Origin: Janthinobacterium psychrotolerans
GTDB taxonomy: Bacteria; Pseudomonadota; Gammaproteobacteria; Burkholderiales; Burkholderiaceae_D
Assembly: GCF_001677885.1 (NCBI RefSeq)
Contig: NZ_LOCQ01000059.1
Coordinates: forward strand, 1-64,000
DNA: 64,000 bases
Direction: 5' to 3'
Part shown: positions 7,393 to 16,095 of the stretch, in pieces
Layout: the number at the start of each line of letters is the position of its first letter
Position numbering within the stretch: position 1 is the first letter of the stretch
Notes under the pieces: model-generated
The model's input: only the letters and a program-made list of their open reading frames with translations
Told to the model about the DNA's origin: nothing
Database searches by the model: none
Program-made: the position numbers and the translations under genes

Positions 7393-8709
7393 ATGGACCT
7401 GATCACGTCGGCGATATCGGCCGCCATAGCCCACGGCGCGCCGGCGGCGAGTGAAAACATCGAACGGCTGTACCAGCGCCTGAAAGCGGCCATCGGTCGC
7501 CTGGCCGGCGCCGCCGAGGTGCTGGCCGCGATAACCTCGCTGGAAGCGGAGCCCGATTCCCCGGACCTGCGCCTGGCGCTGTCCAGGGCGCTCGCCAGCG
7601 CGAAAGCGCCCGACGATATGGCCACGCTGTTTGCCGCCCAGGCGCTGCTCGATCAGTTGCCCCAGCCCGTGGCGGCCGCAGTCGCCGAAACAAGCGCGCG
7701 GGTCAGCAACTACGCCGTGGTCAAGGTCGGCTTTGCCACCGACCGCCAGCGCAACCTCGGCAAACCGCCGGCACAGCGCTTCGGCAACGAGCGCAGCAAC
7801 GCAGGCAACAATAACGCCGGCCTCAGCTACGGCCACTGCGAGATCAGCATCCCGCGCGACCATCGCATGGGCGAACTGGAGTCGCCCTCGCTGTGGCGGC
7901 TGGAGTTGCGCTCTGACCCGGCCCGGCATGTGGTGCTGCTGACGGCGCAGGTGGAGGACCAGGCCACGTTCTTTGCCGGCGTGGCTGCGCAAGTCAAGGC
8001 GTCGGCAGCCAGCAGCGCCTTGATCTTTATCCATGGCTACAACGTCAGCTTCGAGGAGGCCGCGCGGCGCACCGGGCAGATGGCCTACGATCTCGGTTTC
8101 GATGGCGCGCCCGTGTTCTACAGCTGGCCGTCGCAGGGCGATATGGCGCGCTACACGGTCGACGAAAGCAATATCGAATGGAGCACGCCGCATCTGCAGG
8201 CGTTCCTGGCCGACTTTTTGCAAAAAACCGATGCCGCCAGGGTCTACCTGATCGGCCACAGCATGGGCAACCGGGGCCTGGCGCGCGCCGTGGCCGCATT
8301 GATCGGGGACCAGCCCGAGCTGGCCCGGCGCATCAGTGAAATCATTCTGACGGCGCCCGATATCGACGCCGGTGTCTTTCGCCAGGAAATCGCGCCGCGG
8401 CTGACGGCCGCACGGCATCCGGTGACCCTGTACGCCTCGTCCGAAGACCTGGCGCTGGCGGCCTCAAAACTGGTGCACGGCTACCCGCGCGCGGGCGACA
8501 GCGGCGACGGCATGCTGCTGCTGGCCGGCGTGGAAACCATCGACGCCACCGGCGTGGACACGGGTTTCCTCAAGCACAGCTATTTTGCCGAGCAGCGCTC
8601 GGCCCTGTCCGACATGTTTTATCTGATCCACAACAACGCGCGCGCCGACCAGCGCTTTCTCGATGCGGTCGACACGCCCAGGGGCCGCTACTGGACGTTC
8701 AAGCCCTGA
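7393..8709 (+). CDS. DUF900 alpha/beta hydrolase (COG4782-like)
   Basis: The 438-residue protein has about 190 N-terminal residues of unclear function, starting with a helical region. An esterase-like alpha/beta-hydrolase domain of the DUF900 type follows. Typical elements are KVGFATDRQRN near residue 115, the oxyanion-region motif IFIHGYNVSF near 215 and the nucleophile elbow GHSMGN near 290. An acid such as that in APDIDAGVF and a C-terminal His such as that in FLKHSYF could complete the triad. No signal peptide is evident. The substrate is unknown. A GAGG ribosome binding site lies about 10 bases upstream of the ATG. Confidence 0.85.
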   Translation: MDLITSAISAAIAHGAPAASENIERLYQRLKAAIGRLAGAAEVLAAITSLEAEPDSPDLRLALSRALASAKAPDDMATLFAAQALLDQLPQPVAAAVAETSARVSNYAVVKVGFATDRQRNLGKPPAQRFGNERSNAGNNNAGLSYGHCEISIPRDHRMGELESPSLWRLELRSDPARHVVLLTAQVEDQATFFAGVAAQVKASAASSALIFIHGYNVSFEEAARRTGQMAYDLGFDGAPVFYSWPSQGDMARYTVDESNIEWSTPHLQAFLADFLQKTDAARVYLIGHSMGNRGLARAVAALIGDQPELARRISEIILTAPDIDAGVFRQEIAPRLTAARHPVTLYASSEDLALAASKLVHGYPRAGDSGDGMLLLAGVETIDATGVDTGFLKHSYFAEQRSALSDMFYLIHNNARADQRFLDAVDTPRGRYWTFKP

Positions 8710-8807
8710 CAGGCAGGTGGGCAGGCATGTTAAGATGCGGTAAAACGGCATGGCAAAGACACGGCGACCGCGCCGCTTGAAGACCATGCGCATGCAGGCA
8801 AACCTTT

Positions 8808-9230
8808 ATGTTGAATTCTTCTACCGAACACGCTGAATCGCTGATCCGCAGCACCAATGCCCGCGTTACCAAGACACGCGTCAAGGTGCTGGACTTCCTG
8901 ATGGCGCAAAGCCAGTCGATGACCCACCATGAAATCCAGCAGGCGCTGTCGCAGGACAGCGATATCGATTCCGTCACCCTGTACCGCGTGCTGGAATGGC
9001 TGACCGAAAACGAGCTGGTGCACCGCATTGCCGGCGGTGACCAGGTCTGGCGCTTCAGCGCCGGCGGCGGCCACCAGGCGCATGAGCATGCCCACTTCCA
9101 ATGCAACAAATGCGCCACCGTCACCTGCTTCAATGAAGTCAAGCTGCCCGCCCCCGTCGCCCTGCCCGAAGGCTTCAGCGGCGGCGACGTCGATTACCTG
9201 ATCAAGGGACTGTGTCCGCGTTGTAAGTAA
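8808..9230 (+). CDS. Fur-family regulator, probably Zur-type
   Basis: The 140-residue protein has the Fur fold: an N-terminal winged helix (NARVTKTRVKVLDFL, SVTLYRVLEWL) and a C-terminal metal-binding/dimerisation domain. H92, H94 and H96 form an HxHxH cluster. C99/C102 and C136/C139 form two CxxC pairs that would hold the structural zinc. The protein could be Fur, Zur or PerR by fold alone. The adjacent convergent pair of COG0523 GTPases, typical Zur targets, makes a zinc-uptake regulator the best guess. No strong ribosome binding site precedes the ATG. The last 29 bases overlap the end of the convergent GTPase gene. Confidence 0.85.
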   Translation: MLNSSTEHAESLIRSTNARVTKTRVKVLDFLMAQSQSMTHHEIQQALSQDSDIDSVTLYRVLEWLTENELVHRIAGGDQVWRFSAGGGHQAHEHAHFQCNKCATVTCFNEVKLPAPVALPEGFSGGDVDYLIKGLCPRCK

Positions 9231-10230
9231 CTGCGGGCGGTGGCGGCTGGTAGCCAACCACGCAGCGGTCCAGGCCCCGTATCAAAGTGTCTTGCGGCAG
9301 GCCCCGGCCTATAAACACCATCTTGCTGGCCCGTGTTTCGCCATCGCGCCACGGCGCGCCCAGCTCCGAGCCCATCAGCATGTGCACGCCCTGGAATACG
9401 GCGCGGCACGGCGTGTCTTCGATATATAAAATGCCCTTGTAGCGCATCAGCTGGGTGCCGAACAGCTGCACGATGGCGTCAAGAAAGTTCTCCACCTTCT
9501 CCAGGTCGAGCGGCTGCGGCTGGTGATAGACGAACGACTGCACGCCGTCGCCATGGCGGTGTCCCAGTTGGCCGAGAAAGTCGGGTTCCAGCTCGACGAT
9601 GGCGTTCAGGTTGAAGCCGCGGATATTGAGGATATCGCGCAGCGGCACATTGCCAAAACTCACCTTCTGCATGCTGGCGCGGCAATTGATGGCCAGCAGG
9701 CGCTGGCGCAGCACGGCCAGTTCCTCCTTGCTGACCAGGTCGGTTTTCGACAGCAAAATGCGGTCGGCAAAGCCCACCTGCTCCTGCGCCTCGCGGTGCT
9801 CGGTCAATTGCTGCTGAGCATGGCGGGCGTCGATCACGGTCAGGATCGCGTCAAGCATGTAAAAGGCGCTGACGGACGGCTCGGCAAAAAACGTCTGCGC
9901 CACCGGCCCGGGCGCGGCCAGGCCCGTCGTTTCGATGATCACATGATCAAAAACCAGGGTACCGGCAGCGCGTTTTGCCTGCAGTTCGCCCAGGATGCGG
10001 ATCAGGTCGCCGCGCACGCTGCAGCAGATGCAGCCATTGTTCATCTCGACAATCTGCTCGTCGCTGTCCTGCACCAGCAGCGCATTGTCGATGCTTTCGG
10101 CGGCGAATTCGTTTTCGATGACTGCAATGCGCAGGCCGTGCTTGCCTTGCAGGATGCGCCTGAGCAAGGTGGTCTTGCCGCTGCCGAGAAAGCCGGTGAT
10201 GATGGTGACGGGTATAAGGTCGTCGTCCAT
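9202..10230 (-). CDS. COG0523 GTPase (CobW/ZigA/YciC family)
   Basis: The 342-residue metallochaperone-type G3E GTPase has the P-loop GFLGSGKTT near the N-terminus, the metal-binding CxCC motif in NNGCICCSVRGDL, a base-recognition SKTDL and a C-terminal CobW_C domain. These proteins are thought to deliver Zn, Co or other metals to client enzymes. The ATG at 10230 is chosen because it starts just before the P-loop and overlaps the stop of the upstream paralogue (ATGA), showing translational coupling. Its 3' end overlaps the convergent Fur-family gene by 29 bases. Confidence 0.92.
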   Translation of the reverse strand: MDDDLIPVTIITGFLGSGKTTLLRRILQGKHGLRIAVIENEFAAESIDNALLVQDSDEQIVEMNNGCICCSVRGDLIRILGELQAKRAAGTLVFDHVIIETTGLAAPGPVAQTFFAEPSVSAFYMLDAILTVIDARHAQQQLTEHREAQEQVGFADRILLSKTDLVSKEELAVLRQRLLAINCRASMQKVSFGNVPLRDILNIRGFNLNAIVELEPDFLGQLGHRHGDGVQSFVYHQPQPLDLEKVENFLDAIVQLFGTQLMRYKGILYIEDTPCRAVFQGVHMLMGSELGAPWRDGETRASKMVFIGRGLPQDTLIRGLDRCVVGYQPPPPAVTYNADTVP

Positions 10231-11474
10231 CAGGCGACCTCGTCCAGCTCTTCCATGCGCTGCCACTGCGGGAACGGATCGGCGAGGCTGCGCCAGACGT
10301 CCATGCCCAGGCGCGTCTCGGTGGGGGTGAGCTGGCAACGCCGCAGGTCGGCTTCAATGGCGGCCTGGTCCATGTCCTGGCCGATCAGCACGATTTCCTG
10401 GTAGCGGTCGCCATACGGTTCGCTCCAGCCTTCCTTCAATTGCGCCAGCGATTCGGCGTCAACCGGCCAGCGTTCCTGCGGCACGGCGGCCCACCACAGG
10501 CCCACCGGTTCGATATTCATCAGCTTGCCCGCACCGGACAGGCTGGCCACCCACTGCGGACGGCTGGCCAGCCAGAAATATCCCTTGCTGCGCACCACGC
10601 CAGCGATCGGCTGCGAAATATAGTCGTACAGGCGCTGGGGGTGAAACGGCTCTTTTGCGCGGTAGACAAAGCTGCTGATGCCATATTCCTGCGTTTCCGG
10701 CTTGTGCACGCCGGCCAGCTCCTGTGCCCAACCCGGCATATTGGCGGCCTGCTGCAGGTCGAACAGGCCAGTGCCCATGATGGCGTCGAGCGGCACCACC
10801 GATTGGTTGGTTTCGATCACGCGTGCGCCCGGGTTCAGCGCCTTGATCAGGGCCAGCACGCGCAGGCGTTGCGCCGCATCGACCATATCGACCTTGTTGA
10901 CGACGATCACATTGGCAAACTCGATCTGTTCCGTCAGCAGGTTCGCCAGCTGGCGGTCGTCGCCCTCGCCGGCCGTCTCGCCGCGCTGCGCCAGGCTGTC
11001 CTCGCTGCCGAAGTCGTCCAGCAGGTTGGCGCAGTCGACCACCGTCACCATGCAGTCGATCTGCGCCACCTGGTTCAGGCTGACGCCGTCTTCATCCTCG
11101 AAATCAAAGGTGGCGGCCACCGGCATCGGTTCGCCCACGCCGGTCGACTCGATCAGCAGGTAATCAAAGCGGTCTTCCCCGGCCAGGCGCCGCACCTCCA
11201 GCAGCAAATCGTCGCGCAGGGTGCAGCAGATGCAGCCGTTGGACATCTCGACCAGTTTTTCTTCGGTGCGCGACAGGGCCGCGCCGGCCGCCTCGCTGCC
11301 TTCGCGTATCAGCGAGGCGTCGATATTGACTTCGCTCATGTCGTTGACGATCACCGCCACCCGCTTGCCCTCGCGGTTGCGCAGAATATGGTTGAGCAAG
11401 GTGGTCTTGCCGGCGCCCAGGAAGCCGGACAGCACGGTGACGGGAAGCTTGCGTGGTTGCATCGATATGGTCAT
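10230..11474 (-). CDS. COG0523 GTPase, ZigA/YciC-like
   Basis: A 414-residue G3E GTPase, the longer of the two tandem paralogues. It shows the P-loop GFLGAGKTT, the CxCC metal site in [17 protein letters not shown] for guanine recognition and a CobW_C domain ending in a helical tail. The length and the C-terminal region ([17 protein letters not shown]) fit the ZigA/YciC branch, which is normally induced by zinc limitation. The start ATG at 11474 has AAGGA six bases upstream. A longer open frame continues upstream only as an antisense shadow of the nucleotidase gene. It is probably first in a two-gene operon under Zur control. Confidence 0.93.
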   Translation of the reverse strand: MTISMQPRKLPVTVLSGFLGAGKTTLLNHILRNREGKRVAVIVNDMSEVNIDASLIREGSEAAGAALSRTEEKLVEMSNGCICCTLRDDLLLEVRRLAGEDRFDYLLIESTGVGEPMPVAATFDFEDEDGVSLNQVAQIDCMVTVVDCANLLDDFGSEDSLAQRGETAGEGDDRQLANLLTEQIEFANVIVVNKVDMVDAAQRLRVLALIKALNPGARVIETNQSVVPLDAIMGTGLFDLQQAANMPGWAQELAGVHKPETQEYGISSFVYRAKEPFHPQRLYDYISQPIAGVVRSKGYFWLASRPQWVASLSGAGKLMNIEPVGLWWAAVPQERWPVDAESLAQLKEGWSEPYGDRYQEIVLIGQDMDQAAIEADLRRCQLTPTETRLGMDVWRSLADPFPQWQRMEELDEVA

Positions 11475-11505
11475 GATTTTCCTTGTTGCAGTTAAGTTGC
11501 GTTTG

Positions 11506-11534
11506 CAGATTATAATGCAGCTCGATTGCATCTG
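11506..11534. promoter_or_regulatory. Divergent promoter/operator, candidate Zur site
   Basis: The AT palindrome ATTATAAT (11509-11516) reads as a perfect -10 hexamer TATAAT on both strands. It could therefore serve the minus-strand GTPase operon and the plus-strand nucleotidase. It overlaps ATGCA (11515-11519) paired with TGCAT (11527-11531). CAGAT (11506-11510) is paired with ATCTG (11530-11534). AT-rich palindromes with a central TTATAA resemble proteobacterial Zur boxes. No good -35 element was found. The assignment rests on gene context. Confidence 0.4.
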
Positions 11535-11624
11535 AAGAAAATTTCTCGGGAAGCCAACCACTGTCATTCGGCCGTCATATGGCGGCGCTACAGTCGCGTC
11601 CTTTGAATCTTTCCGGGAATGGCA

Positions 11625-13721
11625 ATGAAAACAAACTGGATCATGATGGCGGCGCTGGCAAGCGCGGGCCTGGTTGGCTGCAACGGCAGTTCGAACAAGG
11701 CGGCCAACATTCCCGAAGGCACGACGGTCACCGTGGCGCTGCTGGAAACCACCGATATCCATTCGAACGTCCTGAGCTACAACTACTACGCGCTGGCAGA
11801 AGACACCAGCCTGGGCCTGGAGCGCACTTCGACCCTGATCCAGGCGGCGCGCGCGGAAAACCCGAACAATGTACTGCTCGACGACGGCGACGTGATCCAG
11901 GGCACCCTGCTGGCCGACCTGCAGGCCGTAGCCGCGCCCGTGCCCTGCACCGCCACCCTGGCCGTGCACAAGGCCATGAACGCGCTCAAGTACGACGCGG
12001 GCGGCATGGGCAACCATGAATTCAACTACGGCCTGGGCTACCTGAGCCAGATCACCAATACCGATTTCGGCATTCCCGGCGTCAGCAAGCCGACCGGCAA
12101 CTGCGGCGCGCCCACCTTCCCTTCCGTGCTGAGCAATGTGGTCGGCGTGGCCAGCGGCAAGCCGATCTTCAACCCCTACGTGCTGCTGCCGCGCGATTTT
12201 GCCGCCGTGGCGCCCGATGGCAGCAAGCTCAACGTCAAGATCAATATCGGCGTGATGAGCTTTGTGCCGCCGCAAATCCTGGAATGGGATCAAAAGGTCC
12301 TGGCCGGCAAGGTCAGCGTGACCGGCGTGCAGGAAGCGGCAAAGCAGTATGTGCCCGAGCTGCGCACCAAGGGCGCCGACCTGGTGGTGGCGCTCTCGCA
12401 TGGCGGCCTGGACACCAGCGCCTACAGCCCGAAAATGGAAAACGGCAGCTATCATCTGACCAGCACCGGCATCGACGCGCTGATGATCGGCCACTCGCAC
12501 CTGATCTTCCCGAAAGGCCGTGAAGCGGGCGCGGCCGCACTGGACGCCTCGTTTTCCGCCTTCCCGGCCAGTGCCAGAATCGATGGCGACAAGGGTTTTG
12601 TCAACGGCGTGCCGACCGTCATGGCACAAAGCTGGGGCCGCCGCCTGGGCATCATCAAGCTGACCATGGTCTACCAGGGCGGCAAATGGGTGGTGCAGCA
12701 GGACAAGACCACGGTCGAGTCGCGCGGCTTCAGGCAGGCCGACGGCAGTAACGTCAAGGCCGACCCGGCGATCGCGCCGCTGGTGGCCACCGAGCACGAC
12801 GCCACCATCGCCTACGCCAAAAAGCCGCTGGGGGTGAGCACTGATTTTGAAATGTCGGCCTATTTCGCGCTGGTCGGCGACGTCAGCGCGATCCAGCTGG
12901 TCAACCAGGCCCAGCTCGATTATGTGAAGAACTTTATCGCCACCAGCACCGATGCGACCCTGGCCAGCTACAAGAATATCCCCGTGATTTCCTGCAGTGC
13001 CCCATTCAAGGCAGGCCGCAACGGGCCGTCGGACTTCACCGACGTGGCCGCTGGCGCGACCCCGGCCGCACCGGTCGGCCTGCAGGTACGCAATCCTGGC
13101 GACCTGTATTTATACAGCAATAACAACCTGCAAGCCGTCAAGATCAAGGGATCGGACCTGAAAGCCTGGCTGGAAACCTCGGCCAAACAGTTCGCCCAGA
13201 TCGACCCGGCCAAGACGGCCGAGCAGGACCTGGTGCCAACCTACGGCACGATCTATAACTACGACGTGTTCTATGCCGAGAACAATGCGCTGACCTACCA
13301 GATCGACGTGACCAAGCCGATCGGCAGCCGCATCGTCAACCTGCGCCACAAAGGCGTGGCGGTGGCCGACAGCGATGACTTTATCGTCGCCACCAACGAC
13401 TACCGCGCCGGCGGCGGCGGCGCCGTGCCCGGCATCGACGGCAGCAAGACCATCATCAAGTCGCCGAACGCCAACCAGGCGGTGGTCAGCAATTACCTGC
13501 TGGCACTGGCTGGCAAGGGCGCCGGCAAGGTCACCCTGGCCGACAACGGCAGCGCGCGCAGCTGGAGTTTTGTCAAGACCGCCACCGCCGGCCCGGTCAT
13601 CCTGCGCTCGGCGCCGGGCCATCTGGCGCTGGCGAAAAGCGGCGGCATCGCCAATGTGGTGGCCGAAGGCGCGCTGGATGCGAGCGGTTTCGCCAGGTAC
13701 GCGATCGACCTGAGCAAATAA
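11625..13721 (+). CDS. CpdB-like 2',3'-cyclic nucleotide phosphodiesterase/nucleotidase lipoprotein
   Basis: The 698-residue protein starts with a lipoprotein signal peptide and lipobox LVGC (C19). The metallophosphatase domain follows, with [30 protein letters not shown] and IGHSH metal-ligand motifs. After about residue 400 comes a 5'-nucleotidase C-terminal substrate domain ending with [11 protein letters not shown]. The run TTDIHSN-x-LSYNYY and the spacing to DGD are closer to CpdB than to UshA. It should hydrolyse cyclic and 3'-nucleotides outside the cytoplasm, giving nucleoside and phosphate. ATG 11625 is preferred to the in-frame ATG at 11619 because GGGA sits at a normal distance from it. 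Confidence 0.88.
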   Translation: MKTNWIMMAALASAGLVGCNGSSNKAANIPEGTTVTVALLETTDIHSNVLSYNYYALAEDTSLGLERTSTLIQAARAENPNNVLLDDGDVIQGTLLADLQAVAAPVPCTATLAVHKAMNALKYDAGGMGNHEFNYGLGYLSQITNTDFGIPGVSKPTGNCGAPTFPSVLSNVVGVASGKPIFNPYVLLPRDFAAVAPDGSKLNVKINIGVMSFVPPQILEWDQKVLAGKVSVTGVQEAAKQYVPELRTKGADLVVALSHGGLDTSAYSPKMENGSYHLTSTGIDALMIGHSHLIFPKGREAGAAALDASFSAFPASARIDGDKGFVNGVPTVMAQSWGRRLGIIKLTMVYQGGKWVVQQDKTTVESRGFRQADGSNVKADPAIAPLVATEHDATIAYAKKPLGVSTDFEMSAYFALVGDVSAIQLVNQAQLDYVKNFIATSTDATLASYKNIPVISCSAPFKAGRNGPSDFTDVAAGATPAAPVGLQVRNPGDLYLYSNNNLQAVKIKGSDLKAWLETSAKQFAQIDPAKTAEQDLVPTYGTIYNYDVFYAENNALTYQIDVTKPIGSRIVNLRHKGVAVADSDDFIVATNDYRAGGGGAVPGIDGSKTIIKSPNANQAVVSNYLLALAGKGAGKVTLADNGSARSWSFVKTATAGPVILRSAPGHLALAKSGGIANVVAEGALDASGFARYAIDLSK

Positions 13722-13731
13722 GGAGCATGCG

Positions 13732-14424
13732 ATGAAAACGGCCCTCTCCTTTCCTGCCCTCGTGCTCGCTGCCGCCCTGGCGGCGTGCCAGGCGTCACCA
13801 CCGCCGACGACGGCGCAAATCGAGGCGGCCGCCATGCATGCGCGCCAGGCCGGCGACCAGCAGGCCGAGCGCCGCGTGCGGGCCTGGGCCAGCAAGGGCA
13901 TGCCGGTGGCCGAGCGCGAGCTGGCCCTGGTCTACCAGGCGCGTCCGGCACGCCGCGCCGACGCCCTGCGCCTGTTCGAGCAGGCGGCGCGCGCCGGCGA
14001 CACCGAAGCGGCGTACGAAATGGGCCAGATGCTGCGTGCGGCCAGCCCTGGCGCGGCCTGGAGCTGGTACCGCATGGCGGCCCAGCGGCAGCACGCCCGC
14101 GCGGCGCTGATGCTGGGCCTGCTGGCGGCCAATGGCGAAGGCGTGGCGAAGAATCCGGTGGAAGCGGCACATTGGCTGGCCGTGTCCAGCGAGCTGGGCA
14201 ATGCGCACGCCATGTTCCTTCTGTATAACGCCTACCGCGAGGGCCGTGGCGTCGAGCAGGATGCCGGCAAGGGCCTGGCCCTGCTGGAGGAAGCGGCCCA
14301 TCACGACTATCCGCCCGCCATCCAGGAGCTGGCCATGACGGTGCAGGCCAACGATGCGCTGCGCGCCGGCCACTTGCTCAAGGAAGCGACCGAGCACCGG
14401 CATAACAACTGGAACCGTTTCTGA
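13732..14424 (+). CDS. Sel1-repeat (TPR-like) lipoprotein
   Basis: The 230-residue protein has a lipobox LAAC (C19) after a short signal peptide. It then carries a string of Sel1-like helical repeats, recognisable as AMY/EMGQMLRA, LMLGLLAANGEGVAKNP and LLYNAYREGRGVEQDAGKG. Such repeats bind partner proteins. The enzyme or complex involved is unknown. The gene is 10 bases downstream of the nucleotidase gene with a good AAGGAG, so the two are probably co-transcribed. Confidence 0.82.
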   Translation: MKTALSFPALVLAAALAACQASPPPTTAQIEAAAMHARQAGDQQAERRVRAWASKGMPVAERELALVYQARPARRADALRLFEQAARAGDTEAAYEMGQMLRAASPGAAWSWYRMAAQRQHARAALMLGLLAANGEGVAKNPVEAAHWLAVSSELGNAHAMFLLYNAYREGRGVEQDAGKGLALLEEAAHHDYPPAIQELAMTVQANDALRAGHLLKEATEHRHNNWNRF

Positions 14425-14500
14425 GCCTGACCTTTCGGGAGTGGCGCAATTGGCCGGTCTGCTTGTATGATCCGAGAACTTATAATAAAGAAAGAGTCCG

Positions 14501-15937
14501 ATGAAAAAGCTCACTACCGCCTTCGGCGCGCCTGTCGTCGACAACCAGAATACGCAAACGGCCGGCCCGCGCGGCCCGGTGCTGCTGCAAGACGTCTGGT
14601 TCCTGGAAAAACTGGCCCACTTCGACCGTGAAGTGATCCCCGAGCGCCGCATGCACGCCAAGGGTTCCGGCGCCTACGGCACGTTTACCGTTACCCACGA
14701 CATCACGCGCTACACGCGCGCGAAGATTTTCAGCCAGGTCGGCAAGCAAACGCCGCTGTTTGCGCGTTTCTCGACCGTGGCCGGCGAACGCGGCGCGGCC
14801 GATGCGGAACGCGATATCCGCGGTTTCGCCCTCAAGTTCTACACGGAAGAAGGCAACTGGGACCTGGTCGGCAATAACACGCCCGTGTTCTTCATGCGCG
14901 ACCCGCTGAAATTTCCTGACCTGAACCATGCCATCAAGCGCGATCCACGCACCGGCTTGCGCAACGCCAACAGCAACTGGGACTTCTGGAGTTCGCTGCC
15001 CGAAGCGCTGCACCAGATCACGGTGGTGATGAGCGACCGGGGCCTGCCGCGCACCTTCCGCCACATGCACGGTTTCGGCAGCCATACCTTCAGCTTGTTG
15101 AATGCCCAGAATGAACGTTTCTGGGTCAAGTTCACCTTCAAGACCCAGCAAGGCATCGAAAACCTGACCGACGCCGAAGCCGAAGCGCTGGTCGGCAGGG
15201 ACCGCGAAAGCTCGCACCGCGACCTGTATGAGAGCATCGAAAACAAGGACTTCCCGCGCTGGACCCTGTTCGTGCAGATCATGCCTGAGCAGGAGGCCGG
15301 CACTTACCATATCAATCCGTTCGACCTGTCGAAAGTGTGGCCGCACGGCGACTATCCCTTGATCGAAGTGGGCGTGCTGGAACTGAACCGCAATGCCGAC
15401 AATCACTTTGCCGAAGTCGAGCAGGCCGCCTTCAACCCGGCCAATGTGGTGCCAGGCATCAGCTTTTCGCCGGACAAGATGCTGCAAGGCCGCTTGTTCT
15501 CGTACGGCGATGCGCAGCGCTACCGCCTGGGCGTCAATCACAGCCTGATTCCGGTCAACGCGCCGAAGTGCCCGTTCAACAGCTATCACCGCGACGGCCA
15601 GATGCGCGTCGACGGCAACCATGGCGGCACCCTGTCGTACGAGCCGAACAGCGCGCAGGAATGGGCCGAGCAGCCGGACTTCCGCGAGCCGCCGCTGACC
15701 CTGGAAGGCGCGGCCGATCATTGGAATCACAAGGTCGACGAGGATTACTACTCGCAGCCGAAAGCGCTGTTCCAGCTGATGACGCCAGCGCAGCAGCAGG
15801 CGCTGTTCGACAACACGGCGCGCGCCATCTCGGGCGCCTCGACACAGGTCAAGGAACGCCATATCGGCAACTGCACCCTGTGCGACCCGGCCTACGGCGC
15901 TGGCGTGGCCGAAGCGATCGCCCGCCTGAGCAAATAA
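14501..15937 (+). CDS. katA: Monofunctional haem catalase (small-subunit, clade 3 type)
   Basis: The 478-residue protein is full length for a small-subunit catalase, which turns hydrogen peroxide into water and oxygen. The essential distal histidine is H52 ([12 protein letters not shown]), the distal asparagine N125 (GNNTPVFF) and the proximal haem-ligand tyrosine Y335 ([14 protein letters not shown]). There is no signal peptide, so it is cytoplasmic. An AAAGA-type ribosome binding site and a TATAAT (14481-14486) lie just upstream, which would leave a very short leader. A strong hairpin follows the gene. Confidence 0.95.
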   Translation: MKKLTTAFGAPVVDNQNTQTAGPRGPVLLQDVWFLEKLAHFDREVIPERRMHAKGSGAYGTFTVTHDITRYTRAKIFSQVGKQTPLFARFSTVAGERGAADAERDIRGFALKFYTEEGNWDLVGNNTPVFFMRDPLKFPDLNHAIKRDPRTGLRNANSNWDFWSSLPEALHQITVVMSDRGLPRTFRHMHGFGSHTFSLLNAQNERFWVKFTFKTQQGIENLTDAEAEALVGRDRESSHRDLYESIENKDFPRWTLFVQIMPEQEAGTYHINPFDLSKVWPHGDYPLIEVGVLELNRNADNHFAEVEQAAFNPANVVPGISFSPDKMLQGRLFSYGDAQRYRLGVNHSLIPVNAPKCPFNSYHRDGQMRVDGNHGGTLSYEPNSAQEWAEQPDFREPPLTLEGAADHWNHKVDEDYYSQPKALFQLMTPAQQQALFDNTARAISGASTQVKERHIGNCTLCDPAYGAGVAEAIARLSK

Positions 15938-15950
15938 GTCGTCATGACTT

Positions 15951-15982
15951 GCCCTGCCCCGGCCCTGTGCCGGCGGCAGGGC
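15951..15982 (+). terminator. Hairpin terminator after catalase
   Basis: GCCCTGCC (15951-15958) pairs exactly with GGCAGGGC (15975-15982). Inside it CCGGC pairs with GCCGG, giving about 13 base pairs with one bulge. It sits 14 bases after the catalase stop. The tract after it is only moderately T-rich. Confidence 0.65.
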
Positions 15983-16009
15983 ATCTTCTCTACACGATAG
16001 TTCCGCTTT

Positions 16010-16038
16010 TACAATTGAGCGACATCAGGCATGCCTGA
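16010..16038 (+). promoter_or_regulatory. Candidate promoter -10 and 14-bp palindromic operator before prkA
   Basis: TACAAT (16010-16015) is a fair -10 element, although no -35 match was found. TCAGGCATGCCTGA (16025-16038) is a perfect 14-bp palindrome that would start a few bases after the transcription start. That is a classical repressor position. The same palindrome contains a GG-N10-GC spacing but lacks a proper -12 sequence, so sigma54 use is not supported. Confidence 0.4.
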
Positions 16039-16095
16039 GGCCCCAGCGCCGATACTGCTTTCATCGACCGCATGCATGGCGTATGGAAGGGGAAC

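Noticed and set aside
11475..12797. Minus-strand frame that would extend the second COG0523 GTPase to 855 residues
   Set aside because: The added N-terminus is low in known motifs and lies exactly antisense to the conserved nucleotidase. A good ribosome binding site sits at 11474.
16026..16040. GG-N10-GC at the prkA palindrome as a sigma54 promoter
   Set aside because: The -12 part reads AGGCC rather than TTGCW, so the palindrome itself is the more likely signal.
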